A stretch of 32,081 nt of DNA from Bacillota bacterium (GCA_012735135.1 JAAYHY010000134.1:1-32081); one strand, 5' to 3'; counted from the stretch's first letter, positions 8,269 to 15,955 are shown. The notes: a model not told the origin generated them from the letters alone. A program made the numbers and translations.

Positions 8269-9665
8269 GACAACAAATGCCTAAACAAGATCCGCAGACG
8301 AGACGGAGCAATTTTACGGAAGTAGCCCAAGGATTCACGGCCGAACAGGCCCAAGCAGAAGCCAAACGCTGTTTGAACTGTAAAAAACCGCTCTGTGTTG
8401 AAGGTTGCCCGGTTGAAATAGATATCCCCAAGTTTATTGCGCTCTTGGTGGACGGAAAACCGGATGAGGCTTTAGCGAAGATTAAAGAGAAAAAAAGTCT
8501 GCCGGCGATCTGCGGCCGGGGTTGTCCTCAAGAAAATCAATGTGAAAAGAATTGTATTTTAGGGCGGAAGGGAGAGCCGGTCGCGATCGGAAGTTTAGAG
8601 CGGTACTGCGCCGATTGGGGGCGGGCCCGCCAAGGGGAAGAACCGGCTTCTGCGACGCCGGCGCCGGTGAAAGGTAAAGTTGCGGTTGTTGGATCAGGCC
8701 CGGCCGGGTTAACCGCGGCAGCCGATTTAGCCTTGTTGGGCTATCAAGTTACGCTTTTCGAATCATTACATGCGCCCGGTGGCGTTTTACGTTACGGAAT
8801 CCCCGAATTCCGACTGCCGAAGGCCATTGTCGACTATGAAGTAGGCAATTTGATCAAATTGGGTGTGGAGATCAAAACCAATGTTTTGATTGGGAAAACC
8901 TTAACCATCGACGAGCTTTTCGCCACCGGTCACCAAGCGGTCTTCATCGGGACCGGGGCCGGACTCCCTTATTTCCTCGGGATTCCGGGGGAAAATTTGA
9001 ATGGGGTTTACTCGGCTAATGAGTTTTTGACCAGGGTTAATTTAATGAAAGCCTATCGTTTCCCGGAATTCGAGACCCCGATCCGTATTGGCAAACGGGT
9101 GGCGGTGGTCGGCGCCGGTAACGTGGCGATGGATTCGGCGCGGACAGCCTTACGCCTGGGCGCCGAAGAGGTTACGATTGTCTACCGGCGTTCCCGGGAA
9201 GAGATGCCCGCCCGCTTGGAAGAGATTGAAAACGCCGAAGAAGAAGGGGTTATCTTCCGGCTCCTTACCAACCCGGTCCGGTTGTTGGGGGATGAAAGCG
9301 GTAACGTGACGACGATGGTCTGTCAAAAAATGGCCCTGGGGGAACCGGATGCCTCCGGCCGGAGAAAACCGGTCCCGATCCCCGGTTCCGAGGAGGAACT
9401 CGCCGTCGATACAGTTATTGTGGCGATTGGACAAGGACCGAACCCCATTCTTTTGCAAGGAACCACCGGTTTGGCCTTGAACCGACGGGGTTATATTGAA
9501 GTCGATCCGGAAACGCTAATGACCAGTATTCCAGGGGTCTTCGCCGGTGGGGATATTGTCACCGGGGCCGCGACGGTCATTGCGGCCATGGGGGCCGGTA
9601 AACGGGCGGCCCGGTCGATTGATCAGTACCTGACCCGGCAGAAAGATTGCGGGGTTAACCCATAG
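8265..9665 (+). CDS. nfnB: NfnB-like NADPH-dependent oxidoreductase large subunit (GltD family)
   Basis: The 466-residue protein has an N-terminal double [4Fe-4S] domain (CLNCKKPLCVEGCPV at about 36, then CGRGCPQENQCEKNC), a first dinucleotide fold GSGPAGLTAA at about 142 for FAD, a second GAGNVAMDSART at about 282 for NADP(H), and a closing GGDIVTGAATVIAAMGAGK. This is the GltD architecture; next to nfnA it is best read as the NADPH-binding, bifurcating subunit of NfnAB rather than glutamate synthase, since no gltB lies nearby. The ATG overlaps the nfnA stop and is preceded by GAGGAGG. A strong terminator follows. Confidence 0.9.
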   Translation: MRQQMPKQDPQTRRSNFTEVAQGFTAEQAQAEAKRCLNCKKPLCVEGCPVEIDIPKFIALLVDGKPDEALAKIKEKKSLPAICGRGCPQENQCEKNCILGRKGEPVAIGSLERYCADWGRARQGEEPASATPAPVKGKVAVVGSGPAGLTAAADLALLGYQVTLFESLHAPGGVLRYGIPEFRLPKAIVDYEVGNLIKLGVEIKTNVLIGKTLTIDELFATGHQAVFIGTGAGLPYFLGIPGENLNGVYSANEFLTRVNLMKAYRFPEFETPIRIGKRVAVVGAGNVAMDSARTALRLGAEEVTIVYRRSREEMPARLEEIENAEEEGVIFRLLTNPVRLLGDESGNVTTMVCQKMALGEPDASGRRKPVPIPGSEEELAVDTVIVAIGQGPNPILLQGTTGLALNRRGYIEVDPETLMTSIPGVFAGGDIVTGAATVIAAMGAGKRAARSIDQYLTRQKDCGVNP

Positions 9666-9687
9666 AGCGTTGATCAGGGATTGCGTT

Positions 9688-9714
9688 AGAGCCCCTTCCG
9701 GGGCTCTTTTTTTT
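9688..9714 (+). terminator. Intrinsic terminator after nfnB
   Basis: AGAGCCCC, TTCC, GGGGCTCT form a perfect 8-bp stem followed by seven T. Confidence 0.95.
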
Positions 9715-9748
9715 GCCAATCGCCAAAATCCCTATCCATTCTTCATCG

Positions 9749-9856
9749 GGGTCGAAGGGTGTTTCCTTGCTTCAGTGAATTTCTTCGACTCTTCTAAACT
9801 AGGCTTCGGTTGATAGCCGGCCACCGCCTTCAAGGTTGTCGTCTCCGCCGGCTACC
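9749..9856. repeat. Intergenic element, copy A
   Basis: The core 9760-9831 aligns with 16045-16115 by eye at roughly 70% identity and one indel. Shared blocks in order are TGTTTCC, CAGTG, TTTCTT, GCTTCG, TTGA and ACCGC. GGGTCGAAG (9749-9757) can pair with CTTCGACTC (9783-9791). A second inverted repeat, GATAGCCGGC (9812-9821) with GCCGGCTACC (9847-9856), lies behind it. The element lies between converging genes and has no T run, so it does not look like a terminator. Short open stretches read on the reverse strand but are interrupted and unlike any protein I know. Confidence 0.6.
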
Positions 9857-9888
9857 GCTAGTGTGACTTCAAGGATGAGGCGATAAAA

Positions 9889-10920
9889 TCAAAGGCTATT
9901 TTCAAGGTACAAAGTAACCGGCTCCGTCCAGATGCTACTATTCCCGCCTTGGTCAAGACTGCTGAGGGCGTAAATCAAGCGGCCGTCGAAAAAATCACCC
10001 GGCGAGACGGTTTCCGTGAAGGAATGGGTATCTTTATCCACTTGGTGGTGGAGTTTGAGCACACCTTCCTGATTTGAACGGTAGATGTTATAAGCCAACA
10101 GATCATCTTCCGCCACCGGATCCCAACTGAGGTAAACTTGATCCGCAACCAAGTTGACGGTAAAGTTTTCCGGGGTAGCCGGGTTGGAGTCGATTACGGC
10201 GTTAATGATCAAGCCCGCATCAGATTCTAGAAAAACGGAGGTAACTTTTCCAGAACGGACATCAATAGTGCCATAGCGACAACCGTAGATAGCGCCGGTT
10301 ATTTGGGGGATATAAATTTCCGTTTCATAGGTTCCTTCCGCCAGCTTAATCTCCTTGCTGTTCTTGAGGTAACTGCCCTCTAAATGCAGGTCAAAAGGGG
10401 TTCTCCTGTTATTGCTCGGATCTTCATGAACATAAAACTTTCCACTGGTCACTGTATAACCTTTCTTCTGCAGAAGCGAGAGATCCACCGTGACCATAAC
10501 CCGTCCGGGTGTGGGTTTAATCATCAACACAGCTTCAACGGTCTTTCCCGGTGGAATCGACCGGGTGTCCTCGCCGTAGAAGATAATATCGTTTTCCCTG
10601 TCATAGCCGTTGACTTGAATCTTCCAGGTCCCGGGATACAAGGAATCAAAGGTCACCACATGATCCCCCTGGTAGGGTTGGATCACTTTCTTTTCGGATA
10701 ATTGCTTATTGGTGAGAATGACCTCTAGTTTCTCGATCTCACTATCCTTGGCCAGCAAAGAAAATTCCGGCCGGGTTTGGGCTTGTTCCGCCTTGCTGAT
10801 CCGAAGGTGGAGTCTTCCCGGGTCTTTTCCGGGAAAGTAGGGTTTGGGTAGACAGCCGCCGCTCATGAGCAGGCCGGTTACGAGAAAAGGGAGAAGAAGC
10901 GCCCATCTTTTTAAAACCAT
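9889..10920 (-). CDS. Putative lipoprotein with C-terminal fibronectin type III-like domain
   Basis: The 343-residue product begins with a basic, hydrophobic export signal ending MSGGC (cysteine at about 23), a slightly unusual lipobox. The middle is beta-rich and resembles carbohydrate- or surface-binding domains, with GTWKIQVNGYD at about 100. The last 95 residues, from PATPENFTVN through YLSWDPVAEDDLLAYNIYR, look like a fibronectin type III domain. I do not recognise a catalytic motif, so a specific function is not assigned; a surface scaffold or binding protein is likely. The ribosome site is weak (GGGGTG). It lies downstream of the reverse-strand amidase gene but is separated from it by a terminator, so it is probably transcribed separately. 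Confidence 0.7.
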   Translation of the reverse strand: MVLKRWALLLPFLVTGLLMSGGCLPKPYFPGKDPGRLHLRISKAEQAQTRPEFSLLAKDSEIEKLEVILTNKQLSEKKVIQPYQGDHVVTFDSLYPGTWKIQVNGYDRENDIIFYGEDTRSIPPGKTVEAVLMIKPTPGRVMVTVDLSLLQKKGYTVTSGKFYVHEDPSNNRRTPFDLHLEGSYLKNSKEIKLAEGTYETEIYIPQITGAIYGCRYGTIDVRSGKVTSVFLESDAGLIINAVIDSNPATPENFTVNLVADQVYLSWDPVAEDDLLAYNIYRSNQEGVLKLHHQVDKDTHSFTETVSPGDFFDGRLIYALSSLDQGGNSSIWTEPVTLYLENSL

Positions 10921-11027
10921 TATTTGACAAACACCCCATTTCTTAATAATAATATTACATAAGTATTTGACGTAAATTTGAAATCTCCTTTTCTTATTAC
11001 GACAGAATACCGGCCTGTAAATTTCAT

Positions 11028-11061
11028 AGAAAAAAGCGGATCCCGTAACCGGTATCCGCTT
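11028..11061 (-). terminator. Intrinsic terminator after the amidase gene
   Basis: On the reverse strand AAGCGGAT ... ATCCGCTT forms a stem, extended by an inner CC/GG, and runs into a T tract. It lies 44 bases behind the amidase stop. Confidence 0.85.
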
Positions 11062-11104
11062 GTCCAGACGAAGTTGGCATGGAAGTATTGGCTAACCAAT
11101 GGCT

Positions 11105-11740
11105 TTATTTTCCCATGTGGTCAACGATTCCTTTGTAAATATAAAAGGCTTCCCGCCAAAGATAACCCGGATCTCTTAACTTCTGCTCTTCTTTGGGGTT
11201 GGTGATAAAAGATGCTTCAGTTAGAATGGCCGGCATCTTTGTGTTCCGTAAGACATAAAAGTTGGCGGTATTAGCCCCTAAATCCCGGAGACCGGTCATT
11301 TGCAGCAAACGCTTTTGGACTTTGTTCCGTAAATCGTGGCTGCGGGCGCTCCCATTTGTTGCCGAATAGACCGCAGTTCCGTTATGGTTGGGATTGACGG
11401 AACCGTTATGGTGAATGGAGATGAAACGGTCGGCGCCACTCTCGTTGGCGATCTTAACCCGGGAGGCCAAAGAAAGGTAAACATCATTAACTCTGGTCAT
11501 TTCCACGGTGGCCCCGCCGTATTCTATTAGGCAGTTACGAAGGGCCTTCGCCACTTGTAAGTTAATCTCTTTTTCGGTCAGGCCGTTGCCGCCTACGGCG
11601 CCCGGGTCCCAACCCCCATGTCCGGCGTCGACCACCACCTTTATCCCTGCCAGCGGCGGGGAGGCGGCAGTGGTGGTGACCACTGTCGTAAAGAGTAGAA
11701 GCATTGTCAAGAATGGGGTGATTCTTTTCCTGTTGGCCAA
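11105..11740 (-). CDS. Secreted N-acetylmuramoyl-L-alanine amidase (Amidase_3)
   Basis: The enzyme cleaves the bond between N-acetylmuramic acid and the stem peptide of peptidoglycan. The 211-residue protein has a signal peptide (about 1-26) and a single amidase_3 domain. The usual zinc and catalytic residues are visible: H41 in DAGHGG, E56 in LTEKEIN, H110 in SIHHNGS and E175 in LTEASFITN. There is no separate wall-binding domain, so it resembles CwlD-like enzymes in size; whether it acts in sporulation or growth cannot be told. Only 25 bases separate it from the putative barrel gene upstream, suggesting one operon. Confidence 0.92.
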   Translation of the reverse strand: MANRKRITPFLTMLLLFTTVVTTTAASPPLAGIKVVVDAGHGGWDPGAVGGNGLTEKEINLQVAKALRNCLIEYGGATVEMTRVNDVYLSLASRVKIANESGADRFISIHHNGSVNPNHNGTAVYSATNGSARSHDLRNKVQKRLLQMTGLRDLGANTANFYVLRNTKMPAILTEASFITNPKEEQKLRDPGYLWREAFYIYKGIVDHMGK

Positions 11741-11765
11741 AGCTGATTCCTCCTTGGGATCTGGT

Positions 11766-12932
11766 TTAAAATACAGTATTAAACTGGATGACTAAACGGT
11801 TGTACCGGTGGAGGTTAATCTTGTCCACATCGGCTTCAAACCCGGAATCAAAGCCGAATTCTAAGTTGGTTGCGATGGAGAAGCTTTTCCGCAGCCGGCC
11901 AGAGAAAGTGAGTTGAGGACCGGTGAAAGTTTGCTCCGGAGAAAACAGAAGTCCGGCTTTTAGGGTTGTATCCCAATTATTTTCCAGTTTACGTTGTATT
12001 CCACCGCCGATGCCGTAGGAATTGTTGGCGAAGATCTCACCCTTTTCTAAAAAACTATCGTTCAATACCGAAGAGATGGGAGCAAAACCCTTCTCAAAAT
12101 ACCATGTACTAAAGGTGTAAGTTGTTGTGGCAACATTTTTATTCCAGACTGCTAAGCCGCCGAAAGCGCCATCATGTTTATAGGCTTGGAAACTCTCCGT
12201 CCCCGGTTTATACCAGGCTACTTCCGTTTGGAGGGCGCCACCGGCTATATTGGTAATAAAGTCGAGCCCAACGGCAGTTTCACTCAGGTCGCCGGCGGGA
12301 GTGGTAACCAACGTCATCCCCAGCAGATATTGGGGTTTGGGGAGGGCCATTCTGAAGCCGAATTGATCATCACTGGTAATGGCAATCTTTTCCTCATCGA
12401 TCTTGGCCGGATTCAAAAAAAGCCGGGAATAAAAACCGCCGACATAAAACTCGTGGTTACCGGTTTGGATGGCGAACCCTTGCAGCGGCGATGCGGAGTG
12501 ATCGGCGATGAGGCCAAGGGGATCCAGGGTAAACTTGAATTTCCCCAAGTCGATTAATAATTGGGGCGAACGGTAACGGACGGCCGCTTCGTTCACATAG
12601 AGTTGGTTGAGGTATCCGAAATTGTCATAGTGGGAAAGTAAAAGATAAAAATAGAAATTCCGGTCGATCTGCGCGTCGAGATAGAGGTTTAAATAGTTTT
12701 TCAGATCCGGGGTCCGGTACTCTTCAAAGGCCCGTTGCTTATATTCGGCGAGGAGGCTGAACTCTCCACCAAGTTGAAGATGGCCCCAGCGACTTTCCAA
12801 GTCAGTGAGGCGTTTGGTAATATTGTCCGTGGCGGCCTGGGTAGGGTTGAGTCCCAAAGGGCTTAGGAACAATAAAAGGGTAAATAGGAAGCAACACCAA
12901 AGATAAAGGGTGGGTTTGGTCAGGCGTAGCAA
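11766..12932 (-). CDS. Putative outer-membrane beta-barrel (porin-like) protein
   Basis: The 388-residue product has a clear signal peptide ending near TQAA (about residue 34). A short predicted coiled coil (ITKRLTDLESRWGHLQLGGE) leads into about 330 residues of alternating polar and hydrophobic strands rich in Tyr, Phe and Gly. It ends LVIQFNTVF, with alternating hydrophobic residues and a terminal phenylalanine, the usual recognition signal for barrel assembly by the BAM machinery. The coiled-coil-then-barrel order recalls porins of diderm Firmicutes such as OmpM, but no SLH domain is present. TTG at 12932 is chosen because GGAGGA lies seven bases before it; an ATG at 12947 would place that ribosome site inside the gene. 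A cell-surface beta-rich protein of a monoderm remains possible. Confidence 0.65.
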   Translation of the reverse strand: MLRLTKPTLYLWCCFLFTLLLFLSPLGLNPTQAATDNITKRLTDLESRWGHLQLGGEFSLLAEYKQRAFEEYRTPDLKNYLNLYLDAQIDRNFYFYLLLSHYDNFGYLNQLYVNEAAVRYRSPQLLIDLGKFKFTLDPLGLIADHSASPLQGFAIQTGNHEFYVGGFYSRLFLNPAKIDEEKIAITSDDQFGFRMALPKPQYLLGMTLVTTPAGDLSETAVGLDFITNIAGGALQTEVAWYKPGTESFQAYKHDGAFGGLAVWNKNVATTTYTFSTWYFEKGFAPISSVLNDSFLEKGEIFANNSYGIGGGIQRKLENNWDTTLKAGLLFSPEQTFTGPQLTFSGRLRKSFSIATNLEFGFDSGFEADVDKINLHRYNRLVIQFNTVF

Positions 12933-13116
12933 AGATGATTCCTCCATTTCTTTCAGCAGATTTTACAAGACTGGCCTAGATCGCCGTTTGCGCCTTTTGT
13001 TCCTTAAACTTCTCTAAATTAATAAAAATACCTGCTCAAGGCAGGAATGGAATTTATGGTAAACCCAAAAAGAGCGGAAAATCAGGACCGGAAGGATGAG
13101 GGGATCTTAAATTAAT

Positions 13117-13154
13117 AAAAGGATTAAGGGGTGTGGCGGCACACCCCTTAATCC
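13117..13154 (-). terminator. Terminator overlapping the SASP stop codon
   Basis: A perfect 15-bp stem, GGATTAAGGGGTGTG with its complement, closes a four-base loop. On the reverse strand it is followed by TTTTATTAATTT. The TAA stop of the SASP gene lies inside the stem. It may also stop plus-strand transcripts, since AATTTTT follows on that side. Confidence 0.85.
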
Positions 13155-13339
13155 AATTTTTGGGAGGCCATCAATTGTTCGGCTTTTTCGATTAAGCCGC
13201 GGACAATCAGGCCTGCTTCGCGGGTAGTGAGATTGCTGTAGTCGTAGCTATTTCCGTGCCGTTGAATACGATCTGCGAAACCTAACTCTTTTGCGATTTC
13301 GTATTTGACCTCGTCGGAAACGATACTACGTCGCGCCAC
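13148..13339 (-). CDS. Small acid-soluble spore protein, alpha/beta type
   Basis: Proteins of this family coat DNA in the dormant spore, protect it from UV and heat, and are degraded at germination by the Gpr protease. The 63-residue product begins MARRSIVSDEVKYEIAKELG. The segment YEIAKELG fits the Gpr cleavage-site region, and the C-terminal half (NLTTREAGLIVRGLIEKAEQ) matches the second conserved helix. The GTG at 13339 is chosen because GGAGG lies seven bases before it and because family members start MARR; an upstream ATG at 13384 would add 15 unlike residues. A possible sigma-G promoter lies just upstream. It is direct evidence of a spore former. Confidence 0.88.
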   Translation of the reverse strand: MARRSIVSDEVKYEIAKELGFADRIQRHGNSYDYSNLTTREAGLIVRGLIEKAEQLMASQKLD

Positions 13340-13357
13340 AGCTCCACCTCCCACTAC

Positions 13358-13386
13358 TAGTATTTCCGGACCGCCTTTGAACAAAC
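13358..13386 (-). promoter_or_regulatory. Possible sigma-G promoter of the SASP gene
   Basis: On the reverse strand GTTTG (13382-13386), a 17-base spacer and AATACTA (13358-13364) each differ by one base from the sigma-G boxes GHATR and CATWMTA. The leader would be short, with the ribosome site close to the 5' end. Forespore expression is what the gene's family would require. Confidence 0.55.
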
Positions 13387-13454
13387 GGGTTAAAAAAGGA
13401 TGAATAGGTAAACCGGTGAGATAGGGAGAATATTAAAAAATAGGGAGGGAATTA

Positions 13455-13655
13455 ATGATGAAAAATGACCGCTATCCGCTTAGTCAGCCGGAAAGAGCGG
13501 ATAATGCTGAAGAAAGCGTAAAATGTCCTTACTGTGGCACGATGATTCATCTGGGTTATGATGAGGATGAAGAGGTGGTGACCTGTCCGGTCTGTCAAGA
13601 ACAGGTCACCACCGTCGCGGAAGACCAACTTTATTCTTCGAACGAAGATTATTAA
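13455..13655 (+). CDS. Small zinc-ribbon protein
   Basis: The 66-residue acidic protein has two CxxC knuckles, CPYC at about 24-27 and CPVC at about 44-47, typical of a zinc ribbon that folds around one zinc ion. No further domain is present, so its partner or target (nucleic acid or protein) is unknown. GGGAGGG lies just before two consecutive ATG codons; either could start it. Its coding sequence contains a perfect 13-bp inverted repeat (13574-13586 with 13601-13613) around the second knuckle. It diverges from the SASP gene and has its own terminator. Confidence 0.75.
   Translation: MMKNDRYPLSQPERADNAEESVKCPYCGTMIHLGYDEDEEVVTCPVCQEQVTTVAEDQLYSSNEDY
13574..13613. repeat. Perfect 13-bp inverted repeat inside the zinc-ribbon gene
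   Basis: GGTGGTGACCTGT and its exact complement flank 14 bases. As mRNA this makes a very stable hairpin; as DNA it is a palindromic site. In protein terms it produces the near-mirrored VVTC and QVTTV around CPVC. Confidence 0.8.
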
Positions 13656-13664
13656 TGCGTGGTT

Positions 13665-13692
13665 TGAAGCCCGGAATGACCGGGTTTCTTTT
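13665..13692 (+). terminator. Terminator after the zinc-ribbon gene
   Basis: CCCGG, AATGA, CCGGG followed by TTTCTTTTT forms a short, plausible intrinsic terminator, ahead of the converging PII-like gene. Confidence 0.75.
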
Positions 13693-13698
13693 TACTTT

Positions 13699-14370
13699 TT
13701 AATCTTTCCGTAGTCCGTAAGTCTCTTCCACATTTTGGGTAAAGATAATCCCGTAACCCGGTTGGTCAATATGAAGTTGGGCCCGGATATGCGTGACAAT
13801 GCCTTCGGTGAGCTGATTTTCGCAGAGAATCAGAGCAATATCTTTTTCCGGCTCGATTTCCATGCCAAACAATTTAATGGACTTATGAATACCGGATCCT
13901 CGAGCGTGGATGATGGTTCCACCTTTAGCTCCCTTTTCTTTAGCCGCATCGATGGCTGCTTCGCCTTTTCCTTTATCCACAATGACAAAAATCGCGTTGT
14001 ACATGGGTTTCTTAACACCTCTGCTCTCTTTAAACGATTGGTCTGGAAAATCGTGGGATCCAAAAAAATTTACCACCGGGATGCTGAAGGCGATCCCATG
14101 GTTGGGTTTGTCCAAGGAGAAATCACTATTTATACCGATCAGCGCCTGCTTGGCTACGTTTTTCTCTGCCACCATCAACACAATTTCTTTACGGATTTCC
14201 GACAATGAAAGAAGATCCAAGAGGCGGCTGTGTACACTTCCTTTACCTAAGAGAATCGTTCCTCCGGTAACGCCGTAGTGCTTCGCACGGGATAAAATTT
14301 TACTGCCTTGACCATAATTGGCGATCACATAGATCAGAGAGAACTCCAGTGGTTCCCGTTGGTTATCCAT
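13699..14370 (-). CDS. Tandem PII-like signalling protein
   Basis: The 223-residue protein contains two copies of a PII (GlnB)-like fold. Each has a core strand run (SLIYVIANYGQGSKILSRAKHYGVTGGTILLGKGS in outline, then NAIFVIVDKGKGEAAIDAAKEKGAKGGTII) and a GGTI..(G/R)G nucleotide-loop motif. PII proteins bind ATP/ADP and small effectors and often gate a neighbouring membrane protein. Here the gene overlaps the end of a DUF1538 gene by eight bases, so it very likely regulates that protein. ATG at 14370 is better placed behind AAGGAGGGG than the TTG at 14379. The uridylylation-type T-loop of GlnB is not evident. Confidence 0.8.
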   Translation of the reverse strand: MDNQREPLEFSLIYVIANYGQGSKILSRAKHYGVTGGTILLGKGSVHSRLLDLLSLSEIRKEIVLMVAEKNVAKQALIGINSDFSLDKPNHGIAFSIPVVNFFGSHDFPDQSFKESRGVKKPMYNAIFVIVDKGKGEAAIDAAKEKGAKGGTIIHARGSGIHKSIKLFGMEIEPEKDIALILCENQLTEGIVTHIRAQLHIDQPGYGIIFTQNVEETYGLRKD

Positions 14371-15850
14371 TGGGATCAACCCCTCCTTGCGCAGATTTCA
14401 CTTTATAAATATAACCCAAAAGCTGAAGCGTGATCAAAGGAGTTAAGGCCACCATGGCGATGACGCCAAAGCCGTCAAGGAAGACATTGGCGCCCTCGGT
14501 TGCCTCCGCCACCCCTTGGGCAAAGGACAGGATAAAGGTGGCCGTCATCGGTCCGGAAGCTACACCGCCGGCATCAAAGGCGATGCCAACGAATAACTCG
14601 GGAACAAAATGGGTCAGGAGAATGGCGAGGAAAAACCCGGGTAACAGATAATGCCAGAGTTGGATGGCCGGGGTGATGATCCGGAGAATGGAAAGGGCGA
14701 CCGCCAAACCAACCCCGATGGAAAGGGCAACCAGGACCACTTTTCGCTTGACGTAACCGCTGGTTACTTCCTCGATTTGGGTGGTTAAAACGTAAACGGC
14801 CGGTTCAGCGATGACCGTGACCAAACCCAGAACTAAGCCGATGAATACTACCAAAGGCTGGCTAAGGGAAGCCAACCGGTAACCGGCTAAAATACCCACC
14901 TCTAAGAAACCCGCTTGGACACCTGTGAGAAAGAGGACTAACCCGATGAAAGTATAAAGCAGACCTTTGAGGATACGATGGGCGGCTTTTTTCGGGAGTT
15001 TAAAGATGAACTTGTCGCCGAAGTGAAAGAGAAGAAGGAGTGGAAAAAGGGCCAAAAAGGAATCCCAGGCGTTGGGCGGGAGTTTGGCCAGAAACGGGGC
15101 CAGCAGGGAAGTGGATTCCGTAATAGCCAGTGTAAGGCTGCCCACAATTCGGTCTGTATTGGAAAGAATGCTCGTGAGGGTAACTGCTATAATTGGACCG
15201 GCAGAGATAATACCGACTAAACCAAAACTTCCACTTTCGGAGGCCAGACTATCCTTGTTCAGAGAAGAGATTCCCAAAGCCAACGCCAGGACGAAAGGTA
15301 CGGTCAAAGCGCCGGTCGTCGCGCCAGAAGAATCAAAGGCAATGGCTAAAAACTCGGGAGAAGTATATAAGGATAAAAAGAAAATGACGGTATAGGCTAT
15401 GGAGAACACTTTGGATAAGGCAAAATTGTAGAGGGTTCTTATAAAACCGACGGCCAGCATGAGGGCGATACCCAGGGACACGACAACGACGATGGCCATC
15501 TTTGGGATCTGCCCCGCGGTAACCATGTCAACTTGTCCGGCTAAAACATGGAGATCCGGCTCGGCGATGGAGATCATAAACCCTAAAAGTAAGCCGGCGA
15601 CGATCACAACCTTTATTTTATTCGTTTTGGCCAAGGTTTCACCGAGCATCGAACCGATGGGAGTAATTCCAAGGTCGACCCCGAATAAAAAGATGGCCAA
15701 GCCCAAAATGATCAAAAAGGAGCCCAGGAGAAACCGGACGAGGAGCGGAGCCTCGAAAGGAGTAAGGGTGAAATGCAGGATGAGAACGATAATTGTAATT
15801 GGAAGTACCGTGGATAAAACTTCTTTAAATTTGGCGCTTAGTGCGTTCAA
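14363..15850 (-). CDS. DUF1538 family membrane protein, two repeats
   Basis: The 495-residue protein has many hydrophobic segments arranged as two related halves. Each half carries a motif of the type AEPxxxVLxxQVxxVT (AEPDLHVLAGQVDMVT in the first, AEPAVYVLTTQIEEVT in the second) and a second of the type AFDxxGxxxGxxT (AFDSSGATTGALT and AFDAGGVASGPMT). This is the DUF1538 duplication, probably an inverted- or tandem-repeat transporter. The substrate is unknown to me. The start is TTG with AAGGAAG ten bases upstream. The overlapping PII-like gene suggests control by energy or nitrogen state, by analogy with AmtB-GlnB and SbtA-SbtB. Confidence 0.87.
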   Translation of the reverse strand: MNALSAKFKEVLSTVLPITIIVLILHFTLTPFEAPLLVRFLLGSFLIILGLAIFLFGVDLGITPIGSMLGETLAKTNKIKVVIVAGLLLGFMISIAEPDLHVLAGQVDMVTAGQIPKMAIVVVVSLGIALMLAVGFIRTLYNFALSKVFSIAYTVIFFLSLYTSPEFLAIAFDSSGATTGALTVPFVLALALGISSLNKDSLASESGSFGLVGIISAGPIIAVTLTSILSNTDRIVGSLTLAITESTSLLAPFLAKLPPNAWDSFLALFPLLLLFHFGDKFIFKLPKKAAHRILKGLLYTFIGLVLFLTGVQAGFLEVGILAGYRLASLSQPLVVFIGLVLGLVTVIAEPAVYVLTTQIEEVTSGYVKRKVVLVALSIGVGLAVALSILRIITPAIQLWHYLLPGFFLAILLTHFVPELFVGIAFDAGGVASGPMTATFILSFAQGVAEATEGANVFLDGFGVIAMVALTPLITLQLLGYIYKVKSAQGGVDPNG

Positions 15851-15926
15851 ATAGGCATCACTTCCTTAATCAAAAATACTCTCTTCTGCTCATTTTCTCG
15901 CTTGGATCCAGATTTAGTTTTTATTT

Positions 15927-15955
15927 ATTATAACATAAACTCAAGCGTTGGATAA
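15927..15955 (-). promoter_or_regulatory. Promoter of DUF1538-PII operon
   Basis: On the reverse strand TTATCC, 17 bases, TGTTATAAT gives a perfect extended -10 box (TATAAT at 15927-15932) with a modest -35. The leader would be about 70 bases. Confidence 0.6.

Noticed and set aside
9812-9856. Inverted repeat GATAGCCGGC / GCCGGCTACC as terminator of the lipoprotein gene
   Set aside because: No T run follows on either strand.
10978-11205. 75-codon plus-strand ORF between lipoprotein and amidase genes
   Set aside because: It crosses the amidase terminator and the amidase 3' end, has no ribosome site and no recognisable family.
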